Source: Cystobasidiopsis lactophilus (taxonomy: Eukaryota > Basidiomycota > Agaricostilbomycetes > Agaricostilbales > Chionosphaeraceae). Taken from it: a DNA stretch of 64,000 bases. Below, piece by piece: positions 1 through 10,439 of this stretch. The DNA is taken from assembly GCA_001599975.1 (NCBI GenBank), contig BCIO01000001.1:3138293-3202292 (forward strand), in the 5' to 3' direction. Every line of letters begins with the position of its first letter. Positions within the stretch are counted from its first letter, which is position 1. The translations under genes and the position numbers were made by a program. The notes beneath the pieces were generated by a model. That model was not told the DNA's origin. It made no database searches and worked only from the letters and a program-made list of their open reading frames with translations.

Positions 1-449
1 TGGAGCGATGAACGGGCTCTGAGCAGGGTGCGCTCGATCAGCTGCTTGGAAGTGTGCTCTTGAAGCAGCTGCAGCAGGGCGGGGACCTCAGCGTTTCGCA
101 AGGCTGAGAGCTGCTCAGCAACTTGGTCCGCCTGGTCGAGCTGCTTTGACAGGGTTGCGATGACCAGGCCGGCGAGTTCGAGCGGCAACAACTGCAGGCT
201 CGAAGCGGTCCCCTCGAGGTGCCGGACCAGCTCTCCTTGCGACAGGACGCTCGGGGACGATGGTAGCTTGAGTACGAAGGCCAGCTCTTCTGGCGCCGGC
301 GCCGGATGGGCTGGCTCATCAACTGGAGGTGCTGTTGATTCCGACCCTCCTGCCGGCTGACCCTCGCTCTCGTTGGCGACGGGCACCGCGAAGTAGCTGG
401 TCCCCTGCTGTCGGGGGCTCTCTTCAGGGCTCAGTGGATGCCAAGACAT
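1..449 (-). CDS. Uncharacterised protein, N-terminal part, cut by the window edge
   Basis: A minus-strand frame is open from an ATG at 449 to the left edge without a stop, giving about 149 residues. The protein starts MSWHPLSPEESPRQQGTSYF, followed by a Ser/Pro/Glu-rich, probably disordered stretch. From about residue 70 it turns into an amphipathic, Leu/Gln/Glu-rich region (for example LSKQLDQADQVAEQLSAL) that reads like helical or coiled-coil sequence. I do not recognise the family. The codons are regular and the frame stays open where the other frames are broken, which supports real coding. It lies in the same direction as the DGAT2 gene, 245 bases downstream of that gene's stop. The rest of the gene, and any intron, lie outside the window. 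Confidence 0.6.
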   Translation of the reverse strand, partial: MSWHPLSPEESPRQQGTSYFAVPVANESEGQPAGGSESTAPPVDEPAHPAPAPEELAFVLKLPSSPSVLSQGELVRHLEGTASSLQLLPLELAGLVIATLSKQLDQADQVAEQLSALRNAEVPALLQLLQEHTSKQLIERTLLRARSSL

Positions 450-694
450 GCTGCCGACTCCGGCGTCGAAGCGTCGTCTTGGAACAACAAATGATCTGCG
501 GGCTTCGCGAGGCAGGTTGCTCATGGCTCATCGGGGTGCCAATTCTGAAAGGTCATACAGCTTGCAAGACAAGGCAGAGTCTGCTGGTACATCGAGTCCG
601 TCCCATAGTCGTAAAGTATGCTCGTAAAATCAACCTGCATCATCAAGTGGGTCCCGTTGTGGCGATTGTGGCGATAGCTGATTCGCAGATGCCG

Positions 695-2259
695 TCAGTC
701 CACGATGGACAACTCTCGCTTCCGAGCCGGAGAATAGAGGTCTTTGTAGGTGTCCCAAACTCTGAGCACGCACGACAGTCTGAGATTCGGGTGGGCCAAG
801 CGAGCAAAGCGAGAGAATCTCACCTCTGGAGCTCTGCGATGTACAGGCTCTGCGTCTCTTCAAGCATTTCTTGCGTCGGGTTGGCGCATTTTTGGGTTCG
901 AATTGGGCGGCCGCAGACGCAGACGATTGGGTGGCGAAAGGGCATCAGGCCCAAGGTGTCTGTTTTGTCATCCTCGCGGTCAAGACGGGGCAAAAAGGGG
1001 TGCCAATCAGCTACAATTGGCCTCACAGTTGAAGATGCCACGCCCGAAGAAGATGGGCATGGTGAAGCCAAAAACCTTTTGAAACTTCTTTTGGAAGGTG
1101 CGCAGGCGAGTGCCGCGCTGGTTCGCCAGCTGGTTGAAGATATCATTTTCTGAATGAGCGCATCAGTACAGAAGGACAATGTCCGGGAAAAGCGGGCCAC
1201 GCACCACCAAAGCTGAAGCATGGCACCAAATCTGCGCCTTCTCGGATGGCCAACTTGATAAAGCCCAGGCGGCGTCTCAGGGTCAGGTCGGCCGTTCCAG
1301 GGTGGGCAGAGAGCTATCAAGAGATCTCAGCTGGCCATAAAAACCGAGGTTTTCTCGAGACCACCCACGGATTCCGCCGCGCCGCCAACCACGACCGTCA
1401 ATGCGCTTCCCGGCCCTTGACGCAGAATGTTTTGGCAGCTGGAGTAGGAGACGCTGCAGATCCCCAACGACAATAGGAGGTCTCTGTAAAAGGGCAGCTG
1501 AAAGTTGGTTTTGAGGGTCAAAAGGTGTGGCCGCAAGCCGGGAAAAAGCTTGGAGAAGTCGGTGGCGTCCGAACCGAAATTGGCCATGGCTCCCACGCCA
1601 ATGATGCCTACCACATACTGTCAGGGATCGATTTTGGGCCATCAGCTGAATGTCTTACCATGTGGGTGGTATCTGCGCCGCCCAACAGGGTAAGAACGTG
1701 GAGTGGGACCAGGAACAAGCGACTGCACCCAAAGACATATGTGCGATCAGCCGGAAGATCGACGGTCTTGATGAGCGAGACTGGGAAGTAGGAAGCGAAC
1801 AGCTTCCAGAACCTGCAGCCGGTTCGGTGTCAGTGACTAGTGCACCCAGGAGCCAGCTCTGGGCCTACCGAGCTTTGCGAATGTAGTCAGATGGCCGTCC
1901 GCCGTGGTTTTGAGCATCATCAATGACCAAGGCCCAGGTGAGATAGGCGATGAGGAGGGGCCACAGTCGGGGCAAAGAGCTTTGGGCGGCGGAGCCGTTG
2001 GGGCTCAGCCTCAGCACAAGCCATCGCTGTTAACAGCGGACTCACCAGATGTACAAGAAGAAGGCCATGTTGGTGAGCTGCTCCAATGTCAACGTTGCCC
2101 ACAGGCTAGCAAAGGGGAAGGATTGACCATCAACGAGCCCCAAAGAACGCAGGCCAGAGTTTGAAGCCTCCGAGTGCGAGGGATGGCGAGCGGCACGAAC
2201 TCAAACATGCGCGCCGCATGCTCTTTGACATCTTCAGAGACGGCTTGAATGGACGCCAT
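695..2259 (-). CDS. DGA1: Diacylglycerol O-acyltransferase type 2 (DGAT2 family)
   Basis: This enzyme makes triacylglycerol from diacylglycerol and acyl-CoA at the ER and lipid droplets. The spliced frame, read across about seven introns, gives roughly 350-365 residues, the usual DGAT2 size. The N-terminal part has FEFVPLAIPRTRRLQTLA, then two hydrophobic stretches. The catalytic YHPHGIIGVGAMANF block is split by an intron inside the HPHG codons. Next come LLLSLGICSVSYSSC, VVVGGAAES and GFIKLAIREGADLVPCFSFG. The C-terminus ends VWDTYKDLYSPARKRELSIVD with the stop at 695. The start at 2259 (MASIQAV) is the ATG just upstream of the conserved N-terminal motif. All hallmark DGAT2 blocks are present and in order. 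The exact edges of the first two introns (near 2050-2130) have alternatives. The gene is intron-rich compared with its neighbours. Confidence 0.93.
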
Positions 2260-2585
2260 TTGCGCGTCGCCGCAGAGGACGTGGATGCACCGGTTCAAGC
2301 AGCGCGCGGAAAGTTCAACTGTCATTGTGCGGCTCCGAGGATTTCACAAGTCGAAGCAGGTCTTCCGCTGTGGACGATCTGCGTGCTCTGGTGACATCTT
2401 CATCTGTACCTCAAGCAAGGCTGGCGCGACTTAAATTGCACAAACGAGCGCGCTTCTGCTCAACCCCCACCTTGGCCGCTTGACTATCTTTTGCCGTGTG
2501 TGCCGCAAGAGACAATGGCCGAACGTGTGCGGACAGCACCCAGCAGCTCCTCTTGGACAGAGCCGACGACCTGTTTGGCCTCGCG

Positions 2586-3692
2586 ATGGATACGCCTCTT
2601 GACCAAGCTGTGCCCGCGGATGTCGTGGAGGCCACTGTCACAAAACCGCCGTTTGTAGTGGTTGATGGCGCCTGTAAATGCTGCTCGCTTGCTTTGGAGA
2701 GCTCGACCCAGAAATGCTTATCGTGACTGTCGCACAAGTCAACTTCAGGAAGCTCGATTTGCCCGCCAATATCACGCCGCTCTACAGAACGGGAGAACTG
2801 GCAAGCTCTATTCGATTATACAGGCAACCACGAGAGAATACTCAGTGATACTCTCGCCTATTTCAGAGTCTGGTGACTCCGGCAGGAGCGGCCAAGCTCA
2901 AGGAGCTGGGCATCACGGATCTGTTTGATCTCAGGTCCGACGGCGAAGCGGCCCGGCAACCAGCTGCTCAGGCCATCACCGATGTCGGCATCACAGTCCA
3001 CCGATGCTCCATCCTGGGCAACGCCATGATTGCTAACAACGCTCTGCAAATCGCACTTGACCGACACGCAGGGAACCCTGACCCTGTCGCCCCATTTGTA
3101 GAAGACTACCTGAACATTTGCACGATGGGCACTGCTGTCTTTAACAAGGTGTTTTCGCACTGGGCGGCCCACCCAAACGAATCCTTTCTCTTCAACTGCA
3201 CCGTGAGCGGCCACCACTTGCATGCGCATTTGATTGCGATTCCAAAGGATTGCGCACAGGCTGGGAAAGATCGCACTGGAACGCTGGCTGCCTTATTATC
3301 CATGTTGGCGAAGGTGGATGACGAGGCGATTGCCCGCGACTACGCGATCACCAGAATTGGCTTGGAGCCTCGCCGGAAATTCTTGATGAGTTAGTCTCCA
3401 AGTCCTCGATGAAGTCGACAGCAGCTAAAGTTGTGTCTTAAGACTTTTTGACCACGGATGAAATGACCGAGAGCCGCGCGCTGGGCATCCAGAGGCTTTC
3501 GTCGTCTCGCTACGACGCCATGATAGGCGAGCCCTTTTCTTCGCAACACATGCTACAGGCCCTGACATCGGCCAAACAGCTTTCTTGGCTGCCTTCCGTC
3601 AGAAGTATGGCTCGGTGGAGGACTACTTGACCGGCGACGTGAAACTGAATCCCGCCGACCTTGCCTCGCTTAAGAAAAGACTCTCCGCATAA
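2586..3692 (+). CDS. Tyrosine/serine protein phosphatase-like protein (Y_phosphatase3 family), with an apparent frame break
   Basis: This belongs to the fungal/bacterial family of dual-specificity-like tyrosine phosphatases. The spliced protein has the substrate-entry motif FNFRKLDL, then LYRTGEL, VTPAGAAKLKELGITDLFDLRS and the P-loop FNCTAGKDRTG, which contains the C-x5-R signature. The residue before the catalytic Cys is Asn, where most members have His. The first ATG giving the right frame is at 2586. Two introns use GC-AG borders (2801-2866 and 3527-3579). After ITRIGLEPRRK the frame runs into a stop at 3392-3394. A family-like C-terminus (EILDELVSK, then SSRYDAMIAFLAAF and QKYGSVEDYL, ending at 3692) continues in a different frame. 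One missing base near 3380 would explain this, whether a real mutation, a sequencing error or an unseen splice. Function of the encoded protein is therefore uncertain. Confidence 0.75.
2801..2866 (+). other. GC-AG intron in the phosphatase gene
   Basis: The exon ends GGAGAACTG and the intron begins GCAAGC and ends TTTCAG. No GT lies in a usable position. Removing it in phase 0 joins LYRTGEL to SLVTPAGAAKLKELG, which restores the family's normal continuity. Confidence 0.8.
3527..3579 (+). other. GC-AG intron in the phosphatase gene, near the 3' end
   Basis: The intron starts GCGAGC, carries CCTGACA as a likely branch site and ends CCAAACAG. Splicing gives SSRYDAMIAFLAAFRQKYG, matching the family pattern of a Met-Leu-x-x-Leu helix before a KYGSVE-like motif. 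This exon pair lies beyond the frame break in the same gene. Confidence 0.7.
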
Positions 3693-3858
3693 AACATAGA
3701 TAGAATGGAACGCGAATAAGGAGACTCGAGTTGTCGCCACACATGGGCCGCCATAAAACCGCTGGGCCATCTAACCTTGCTACCCCACATTCATGGAGGC
3801 CACCTAGCCTGACGGGGTAGTCACTCGTTTCTGGCAACGGCGAAGCAATATTAAAGTC

Positions 3859-5119
3859 ATGCTGCGCAGGCTTTCGAGGGGTGTGCATTCAGCTGCAGTT
3901 GCAGAAGCGCAGAGCTTTCCAGTGGCGACGCGAAAGCTGCTGGACGGCACCGAGATTCCGTGGCTGGCATACGGCAAGCAGATTACCGCAGTTACGCTGC
4001 TCCACTAATCCCAGATCCAGGCAATGGCAGTGAAGATGCAGACATTCCATTCCTCAAGGGTGCGAGCCTTTCCCCAGGGTGACTGCTACCGGCACAACAA
4101 ACTGACAGGCGCAAGCAGTTGGGAAGACGGCGTTGACCAGCGGGTACAGACACCTAGATACGGCTTCAGTATGCTTTAAGAAAGCAATGATGAGAGGCAG
4201 AAGCTGAGCTCGACGCACGCAGGGTTACGCTGGCCGAACGCGCGAAAAGCAGACTGGAGAGATGTTCCGCCAGTTGAACATCCCGCGCGACAAGATGTAC
4301 CTGACAACCAAGTGTGAGTGCTCAGTTTGGAATAAGGACAGCTTGCTAACCCCTACGCATGGTATAACAGTATCGGCAATCAACAACTGGGTTGATCCTG
4401 TGCCTTTCAACGACATCCGCCAACACGTCAGCCATTCGATCGAGGCTCTCGGACGAAAACCCCATCTATACCTGATTCATTCGCCTTATAGCGTCGAAAA
4501 GGGAAGAATTGCCGACTGCTGGAAACTGTTGGAGGACTTGAAGGACGAGGGCGTACTCGAGTAGGCGGGATGGCTGATGCTTGAACATCCCACATTGCTT
4601 ACTGTGGCCAACAGCTCCATCGGCGTCTCCAACTTCTCCGAGATCGAGTTGGAACAGGTCTTGAAGGTGTGCCGGCACAAGCCTGTGATCAACCAGCTCG
4701 AAGTGCATCCCTACGTCATGAGCCACCTCGAGAAGCTCTTTGAGCTCCACAAGGCGGAAGGTATTCAAACGGCCAGCGTGGGGGTTTTGACTCCGATATT
4801 AAGTGGCAAGGGCGGACGCTTGGATCCCGTGCTGGCGAGGATCGCAAAAGAGAAGAGCGAAGAGGCCGGCCGGCCGGTGGATGCGGCCGCGGTCTTGGTG
4901 GTAGGTCGGGTCGCTAAAGGTATCGGGGCAGCAGGCGCTGACGGACGGCTGCAGCTCTGGCAGAAGGCGATGGGCCACGTGGCGGTGACCTCGTCGGGCA
5001 ACACAGACCGAATTCGAGCTTTGGCAACGATTCCAACCCTTCCGGACCTGACGCAGCAGCAGCTCCAAGAGATTTCGGAACTGGGAAAGCAGGTGTACTT
5101 CCGCCGCTACACTTTTTAG
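3859..5119 (+). CDS. Aldo-keto reductase (AKR superfamily), xylose/glycerol-reductase-like
   Basis: This is a cytosolic NAD(P)H-dependent carbonyl reductase with a TIM-barrel fold; the substrate cannot be told from sequence. The spliced frame contains LLDGTEIPWLAYG, SGYRHLDTASGYAGRTRE (catalytic Asp and Tyr), YLTTKLS (Lys), HLYLIHSP (His), SIGVSNFSE, QLEVHPY and VAVTSSGNTDRI (cofactor binding). The tetrad is therefore complete. The protein has about 310 residues, typical for the family. The start at 3859 (MLRRLSRGVHS) adds about 23 residues before the barrel that are Arg/Ser-rich and could be a weak mitochondrial leader. The second exon is joined through a GC-AG intron (3974-4020). A 57-base intron within 4902-4970 has no stop and a multiple-of-three length, so its retention would still translate. 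Confidence 0.9.
3974..4020 (+). other. GC-AG intron in the aldo-keto reductase gene
   Basis: It begins GCAAGC directly after the codons for WLAYG, has CCACTAATCC as branch site and ends GATCCAG. There is no GT alternative within the preceding codons. Splicing gives AYGNGSEDADIPFLK in frame with the rest of the reductase. Confidence 0.8.
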
Positions 5120-5128
5120 TGAGCGTGT

Positions 5129-6266
5129 TCAGCGAGCTGCCCCCACGGAGACGGCTGAACCGTTGCGGCAGCATGGAGGCACAGATTCCAACCCCCAAGC
5201 TGCCATCGAAGTAGCAGACAGGTATCGTGGCAAGTCCAGCAGTATTACTTTTTCGGCGGGGCGTGAGGGATGTGCAGAGCGGCCAAATAAACGATGGATG
5301 CTTCGAGCGCGTCTTCTAAAGGATAGCGCCGGCGTTGATTTCGTCCATGAAACCTCGACAGTGACTGTAAGAGATCCTACTGAACGCGCATGAGCTGCTT
5401 GAAGCCTCTTTACGACAATGCAACCTGCCTGTTCGGCCCGCTGTTGAAGCGGCTTGAGTGTCGCGTCCACGTGTATCAAACTAGCTTTGAGAGAGGCAGA
5501 CGCTGCCGTTGCTTGCCGTTCAGATGCCATTATTGCTTGCTGGTGCTTGCGATGAAACACGAGCGGAAACTTGAGAATGAGGTTGCCGTCCAAAAGCTTG
5601 CGCATTAGTTCATCCTGGTGTGGGATCAGAGTGACAGGCAGACGGTCCCCAGCAAGGAGTTTGGGCAGCACATCTTCGATAGATTCCGAAGTTGTGAATT
5701 CGAGGGCAATTTTCATCACCGTGAGCCGCAAAGCCGAAGTTGGGTCAAAAAAGGTGAAAGGGGCCGGACCGTTCTGTAGCGTGGCGGAGACTGAGCTATA
5801 GCGCATCAAGTGGTGCTGGGGCGGACAGTGGCCAACGGGGGTAGACACGCTCACCTGTCGCATTGGCGGTCCTGGATTGAAAATCGGTCACAACGCTTCG
5901 CGTTGCGCCTAGACATGCACACGATGAGGCAGGTTGTGACAGAAGGTGATCAAGAGCGCCCAAACCTGGTCCGTTGGCATTCGCCTGCGGTTCCGTGGTC
6001 ATCATGCTTGACAAACGCTCCACTATAGAAGTCACAATGGCGCTCGTCGCCGACAGCTGTATAGCCTGCGATGCTGTCTCGTCGTCGGAATCCAGTAAGG
6101 TAGCTCGTATCTGAAGGCGAACAACGTCGGCGCAAGCGGCCAGCTGTTTAAGGACGCAGACTTTCGAAGGGTTGGCTGGGACCTCTAGGAAGCAGACCAA
6201 CGCCGCGCGCGCAGTCCATTCTTCACCTTGGACGCTCGCGTGGAACGTCTCTTTCAGTCGGGGCAT
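5129..6266 (-). CDS. Uncharacterised protein
   Basis: A spliced minus-strand frame can be followed from an ATG at 6266 (MPRLKETFHASVQGEEWTAR) through an exon to about 5885. A canonical intron (GTGAGC...CTCAG) then joins it to a second long open stretch (SATLQNGPAPFTFFD and onward, including LPVTLIPHQDELMRKLLDG). I do not recognise the family; no catalytic motif, signal peptide or membrane segment is evident. The tail is helical and Ala/Gln-rich. The C-terminus is unsure: the frame can run to a stop at 5129, or a short intron could lead to an earlier stop at about 5316 (ending DEINAGAIL). It is convergent with the aldo-keto reductase and divergent from tubulin cofactor D, whose start is only 62 bases away, so the two probably share a promoter. 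Confidence 0.5.
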
Positions 6267-6328
6267 AGCTATACAGGGCAAGTCAAGGGGCAAGTCGACG
6301 TTGGCAGCAGACCACGAAACCCGCGACG

Positions 6329-9300
6329 ATGGACAACGAGCTCGAGCCATTAATGGCGCCTGCGCTCCAAAAAGAGCTGCTTATCGAGTGCTTGAACGCT
6401 TTCTTGGCCTTGCGCGAGGAGGCAACAGAGGAAAGATTCGCTCGCGCTGTCCGTCAATGCTTCAACATTGCGTGCGCTCGTCGACTCTTGCTGAATGACA
6501 GGCTTAGTTAGATGCCTATGAATACGAGCCTTACCTTCTGGACCCTCTTCTGCCTAGCGTGCTCGATTCGCTTACGGCTCCTTTACAAGATACGCTGAAG
6601 ACCGGGGGCGGTTCGTTGGACGAGGCGACCTTTTCGATTTGCCGCATGATCTACCATGTCTTCAAAGTCAGAGGGCGGAAGTTCACAAGTAAGTTGGTGT
6701 ATTCTGCCGCGAGGGCATGCCAAACTGACCTGCAGGCCAGCACCCTTCTTCCCTCACAAACTGGCCGATCTTCCCTTGTTGGCCGAGTGCCTGCTATCGC
6801 CATCTTCATCTTCCGTTCCATGGCAGACTCTTTACATCCTGATCTCCTGGTTATCTCTTGTTTGCCAGCTTCCGTTCTCTTTCGACATTTGGCAGCGCGA
6901 TTATCACGTCGACCCGTCAGCTGTTTTCGACCTCGGTCTCTCATGCTCCGGCAATGCTGGCAAAGCGCGAGAAGCAAGTGTAACATTGATTGTCCATCTA
7001 TGTTCGAGGTATGCGGCACACTCGGCGCTGAATGATTGCTGGACTTGAACGTCTCTGCTCAGAACGGATGGCCGCCCTTTCATCCCTCGAATGTTCGCAC
7101 ATTTTCACGCCTCTTCTGTCGATTCTTCTTCTTTCAAAGTGTGTGTCTCTTCTCCATGCTCTGTCGATTCCCTCCTCAGGAAGGTCTGGCAGATTTTGAC
7201 CTGTTTGCAAGTTTTGTCGGCCTTGCTCGAAGTTGCCTCAGGCGCCCTTCTACCCGAGCAATACGAGCCACTGCTTCACATTATGCGACAGCTTGAACAG
7301 TCGGACTTCATCAACGACAGTGTAGTCCGCAAAACGTTGTGCAAGCTTTCTGGGCGCTTGGCCCTCGCCATCCGAGCTCAGGCCATACAGAGTGGCGACT
7401 TCAGAGTAGAAGCTATAATCGGAGATCTTTTATGCCGAGTAGATGACCAAGTTCGTCTAAATCTTTCCCAGCGGGGTGGCGCACCGCTGATCCCACGAGT
7501 AGAACACGGCAGTACGCCTTTCGGCGGCGAAGTATCTGGCTCGAATCGCCAGTGCTGTGGAGTCGAAGCGCAAAAGAGCCATTTTGGTCGGCATTTTCGA
7601 TGTTTTGGGCAACAACTCTGCCCGCTTTCGAACCGGCGACATCGACCCCCTCTCCGTTGTGGACTCAGCGTGGCACGGGGCTGTCTGGGCCTTGGCAGAA
7701 TGTATCCGAGGCAACGTTATACAAGAGGATGAGGATTGGTCTGACGCTCTGGGTTGGCTACACTGCGCTCTGAAGCTCGACTTTCGGAAGTCCAACCAAA
7801 GCGTCGGCGCAGCAGTCAGGGACGCGGCATGCTACGCCTTTTGGAGCGCGGCAAGATGCCCTCGCCAGGCATTGGAGTCGTTCTCTTCTGAAATTGGCCG
7901 GCATTTGCTCGTGACTTCGCTCTTTGACCGCGAAATCTCAGGTAGACTGCCAATTTAGCATTTGCTCAATCCCCTTCTCATCCTCTATGTGTACAGTCCG
8001 CCGTGCAGCGAACGCGGCTTTTCAAGAACTTACAGGGCGCTTGCAGTTGTTCTCTTACGGAATGGAGCTACTACAACACATGAACTTTGTTTCGGTGGCG
8101 TCGCAGAAGGAAATTTTCTTGTCTGTTTGTCCGACAGCTGCCAGGTGATGTTTTTCTTTGACTCTTGATCCCTCGATTCTGAGACAACGACTTCTTGAGC
8201 AGGTTGAAAGACTGCCGGCAGCCCATCATCCACCACTTGTCTGAAGTCGGCCTTAGCCACTGGGATCCTACCATCCGCGAACTCAGTGCAGCTGCTTTAT
8301 CGCGGTGCGAAATCGACCAGGAGGAGGCTACAATCATATTTACCCGGGCGGTACGCACTTCTTCATTAACCTGGCTTCAAATGAAGACTTTCTCAAACCA
8401 TAAACCCGCAGACGGAGAACGCTAGGGAGTCGCAGATGGCCATGGCGCACGGCGCTCTCCTGGCGCTGGCTTCTGTCCCGTTGTCCTCTGATCAGAAGGA
8501 CGTAGCTTTGCAGTGTTTGCCGGGTCTTCCAATTTTGACCGCAAAGCTTGGCTCTACCGACCGATTCCGCATTCTTTCTGCCTGCTGCAAGCTTATCGAA
8601 GCCTCAGCAACTGCGCCGAACCTGGTCAAGGATCGAATCACCAGCCTCAAAACCATAGAAGAGGCTTTAGACAAAGGAACAAGGGCTGTTCGTGAAGCGG
8701 CGTGCGATGCACTCGCCGTGGTTTCCGAATTGGTGGACGCGTCGAACTTCTTGAAGAGATATGTTGCTTCTCTCACACTTGCGGAAGCAAAATGGCTTAC
8801 CAGTGGTCATCTTCTCACGCTGCTGCGTAAAGCCAAGCAAGGGTTGCCAGTTTCTCAACCGAGTGGCAGCATCAACGCTCTCAGGTGTTTCGACTACGAA
8901 GGCAAATACTCGGACTTTCTTACAGAGGCCCTGTCGGTGGTGCAGGAATTGTGCGCAAGGCCCAGCCGCGTTATCGAGATCAAGCAGGATGCGGTGAAAG
9001 GTGAGACTGTCTGCTCCATGCCGTAGCAAGCTCGCGACCAAAGGTCAATGGCAGTCCTTGGCGATTTGGTGGCCCGCCCGGCCCTGAATCTTCAACCAGA
9101 AGCATTCCAGCGACTTCTAGACAGCCTTGATGACCGCACAAAAGACCATCGAGGAGATGTGGGAAGCTGGGTTCGCGCACAGGGTCTCGAAGCCTGGTTG
9201 GCGGTCCTTCGCTCCCAGCGCTTGGTCCCCCTGCCGGTGCGAGAGAGTCTCATCATCAAAATTCTACAGCAGTGGCTTGGTCGACTAGACAGCCTCGCTC

Positions 9301-10346
9301 CACTGGCTTTGGACCTCTTCTTTGTTGTCGCCGGTGGTCTTCGTCTTGACGAGTCACCGCTGGTCTCTGGCTGCTCGGCACAACTGGCGGTCGCATCCGA
9401 CGAGGCCGCCGTGGCTGCAGTCGATCTGTCTCCATCGCGGCTGTTCATCTGCGCTCTTGCTGTCGCATGCGAGCAATCTCTAGTCTCTGCTCTGCTGCCT
9501 CACGTCGTCAACACTGTTGGCTCAATACCGGTACGTCCATCATGTTTTGCTTCGCAGCCTAAGTCTCAACAAATATGCCCTACAGGCTTACCGTGTTACC
9601 GAATTTGTATCATTCATACAAAGCAACGACGCCGCGAAGCATGCTATCGGAAAAGCCGTTGTCCAAAAGAGCATCTCGATTGAAGCCGACATGGCGCACC
9701 TTCGGACCCTCGCGATCTTTATGTCGACCCTGGACTCGAGCGACATTGCGACTGTAGCATCAAGGTATGTCTCCAGTCGTATCCGCACTTTGTTTCCGCG
9801 ATGAACGCGGACGGCAGCATTGTCGAGCCAACGCTCAGACGCATGGAGCTGCGGCCAAAGCAAGCGTCAATATGCGCACAACTGTCGGGCTCGCTAGCTC
9901 TACCTCTTGTGATTGCCCTTCTGACCTTTTGCATCGTATAGGCTCGGGGGCGTATCCAGCAAAACGTCGGCGTTCGACCATCGGATATCACCTCGCTTTG
10001 CGGCTCCCGGCTACCTGCAAGACTGCTTCTTGGCAGCAAAAGACGAAGGCATCTTCACCTGATCTGTCGTCCTTTGCGTCTGGATTACGAAGGCCTTGCA
10101 TCATGCCCAATTTTGTCGCGGCCGGTCCAAACGCCAATAAGGGGCGATGGTCACGCTCCCTTCTCTCGGCCCTGCAGGCCCTTTCTCTTGGAATTCGGAC
10201 CGCTGTTGCGCGAATTTCAAATCAGGCCGAATGCAACATCTCGATACTGATTGAGCCTCCTCTCCTTTCCCGGTCCCTTCTTCCACCACATCGTCCAAGT
10301 TGTCCAGGAGACATCTTGCTGTGTTCGAGTCCAGGTGATTCATTGA
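6329..10346 (+). CDS. TBCD: Tubulin-folding cofactor D (tubulin-specific chaperone D, Cin1 type)
   Basis: This HEAT-repeat chaperone works with cofactors C and E to assemble alpha/beta-tubulin dimers. The frame begins MDNELEPLMAPALQKELLIE and is interrupted by many short introns. Diagnostic stretches in order are YEPYLLDPLLPSV, MIYHVFKVRGRKF, FFPHKLADLPLL, ILISWLSLVCQLPFSFDI, AAVRDAACYAFWSAARC, VTSLFDREIS with CRRAANAAFQE (intron between), IREL-SAAALSRC, and DSLDDRTKDHRGDVGSWVRA, the best-known cofactor D signature, at about 9115-9180. Total length near 1,150-1,200 residues matches the family. The first intron is best placed at the GTCCGT near 6450, which joins TEERFARA to LDAYEYEPYLLD. The last 500 bases are poorly resolved: I can see no family motif beyond about 9760, so the stop near 10346 is a guess based on expected length. 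Confidence 0.88.
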
Positions 10347-10439
10347 ATTTCAGCGGTCAGTTTTTGCGCTGTTCATAGACGCTGGTGCTCTGACTAGGCT
10401 CACGACAGCTCGCAAGCATTTGCTCCAGTAGGCAAGACC

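Noticed and set aside
2020-2130. A 29-base intron in DGAT2
   Set aside because: A 51-base alternative (GTCAAT...GAGCAG) keeps the frame and gives a more normal DGAT2 spacing.
5129-6266. HIT-type zinc finger / Bcd1-like protein
   Set aside because: Some hydrophobic spacing is similar, but there is no Cys/His zinc-finger pattern.
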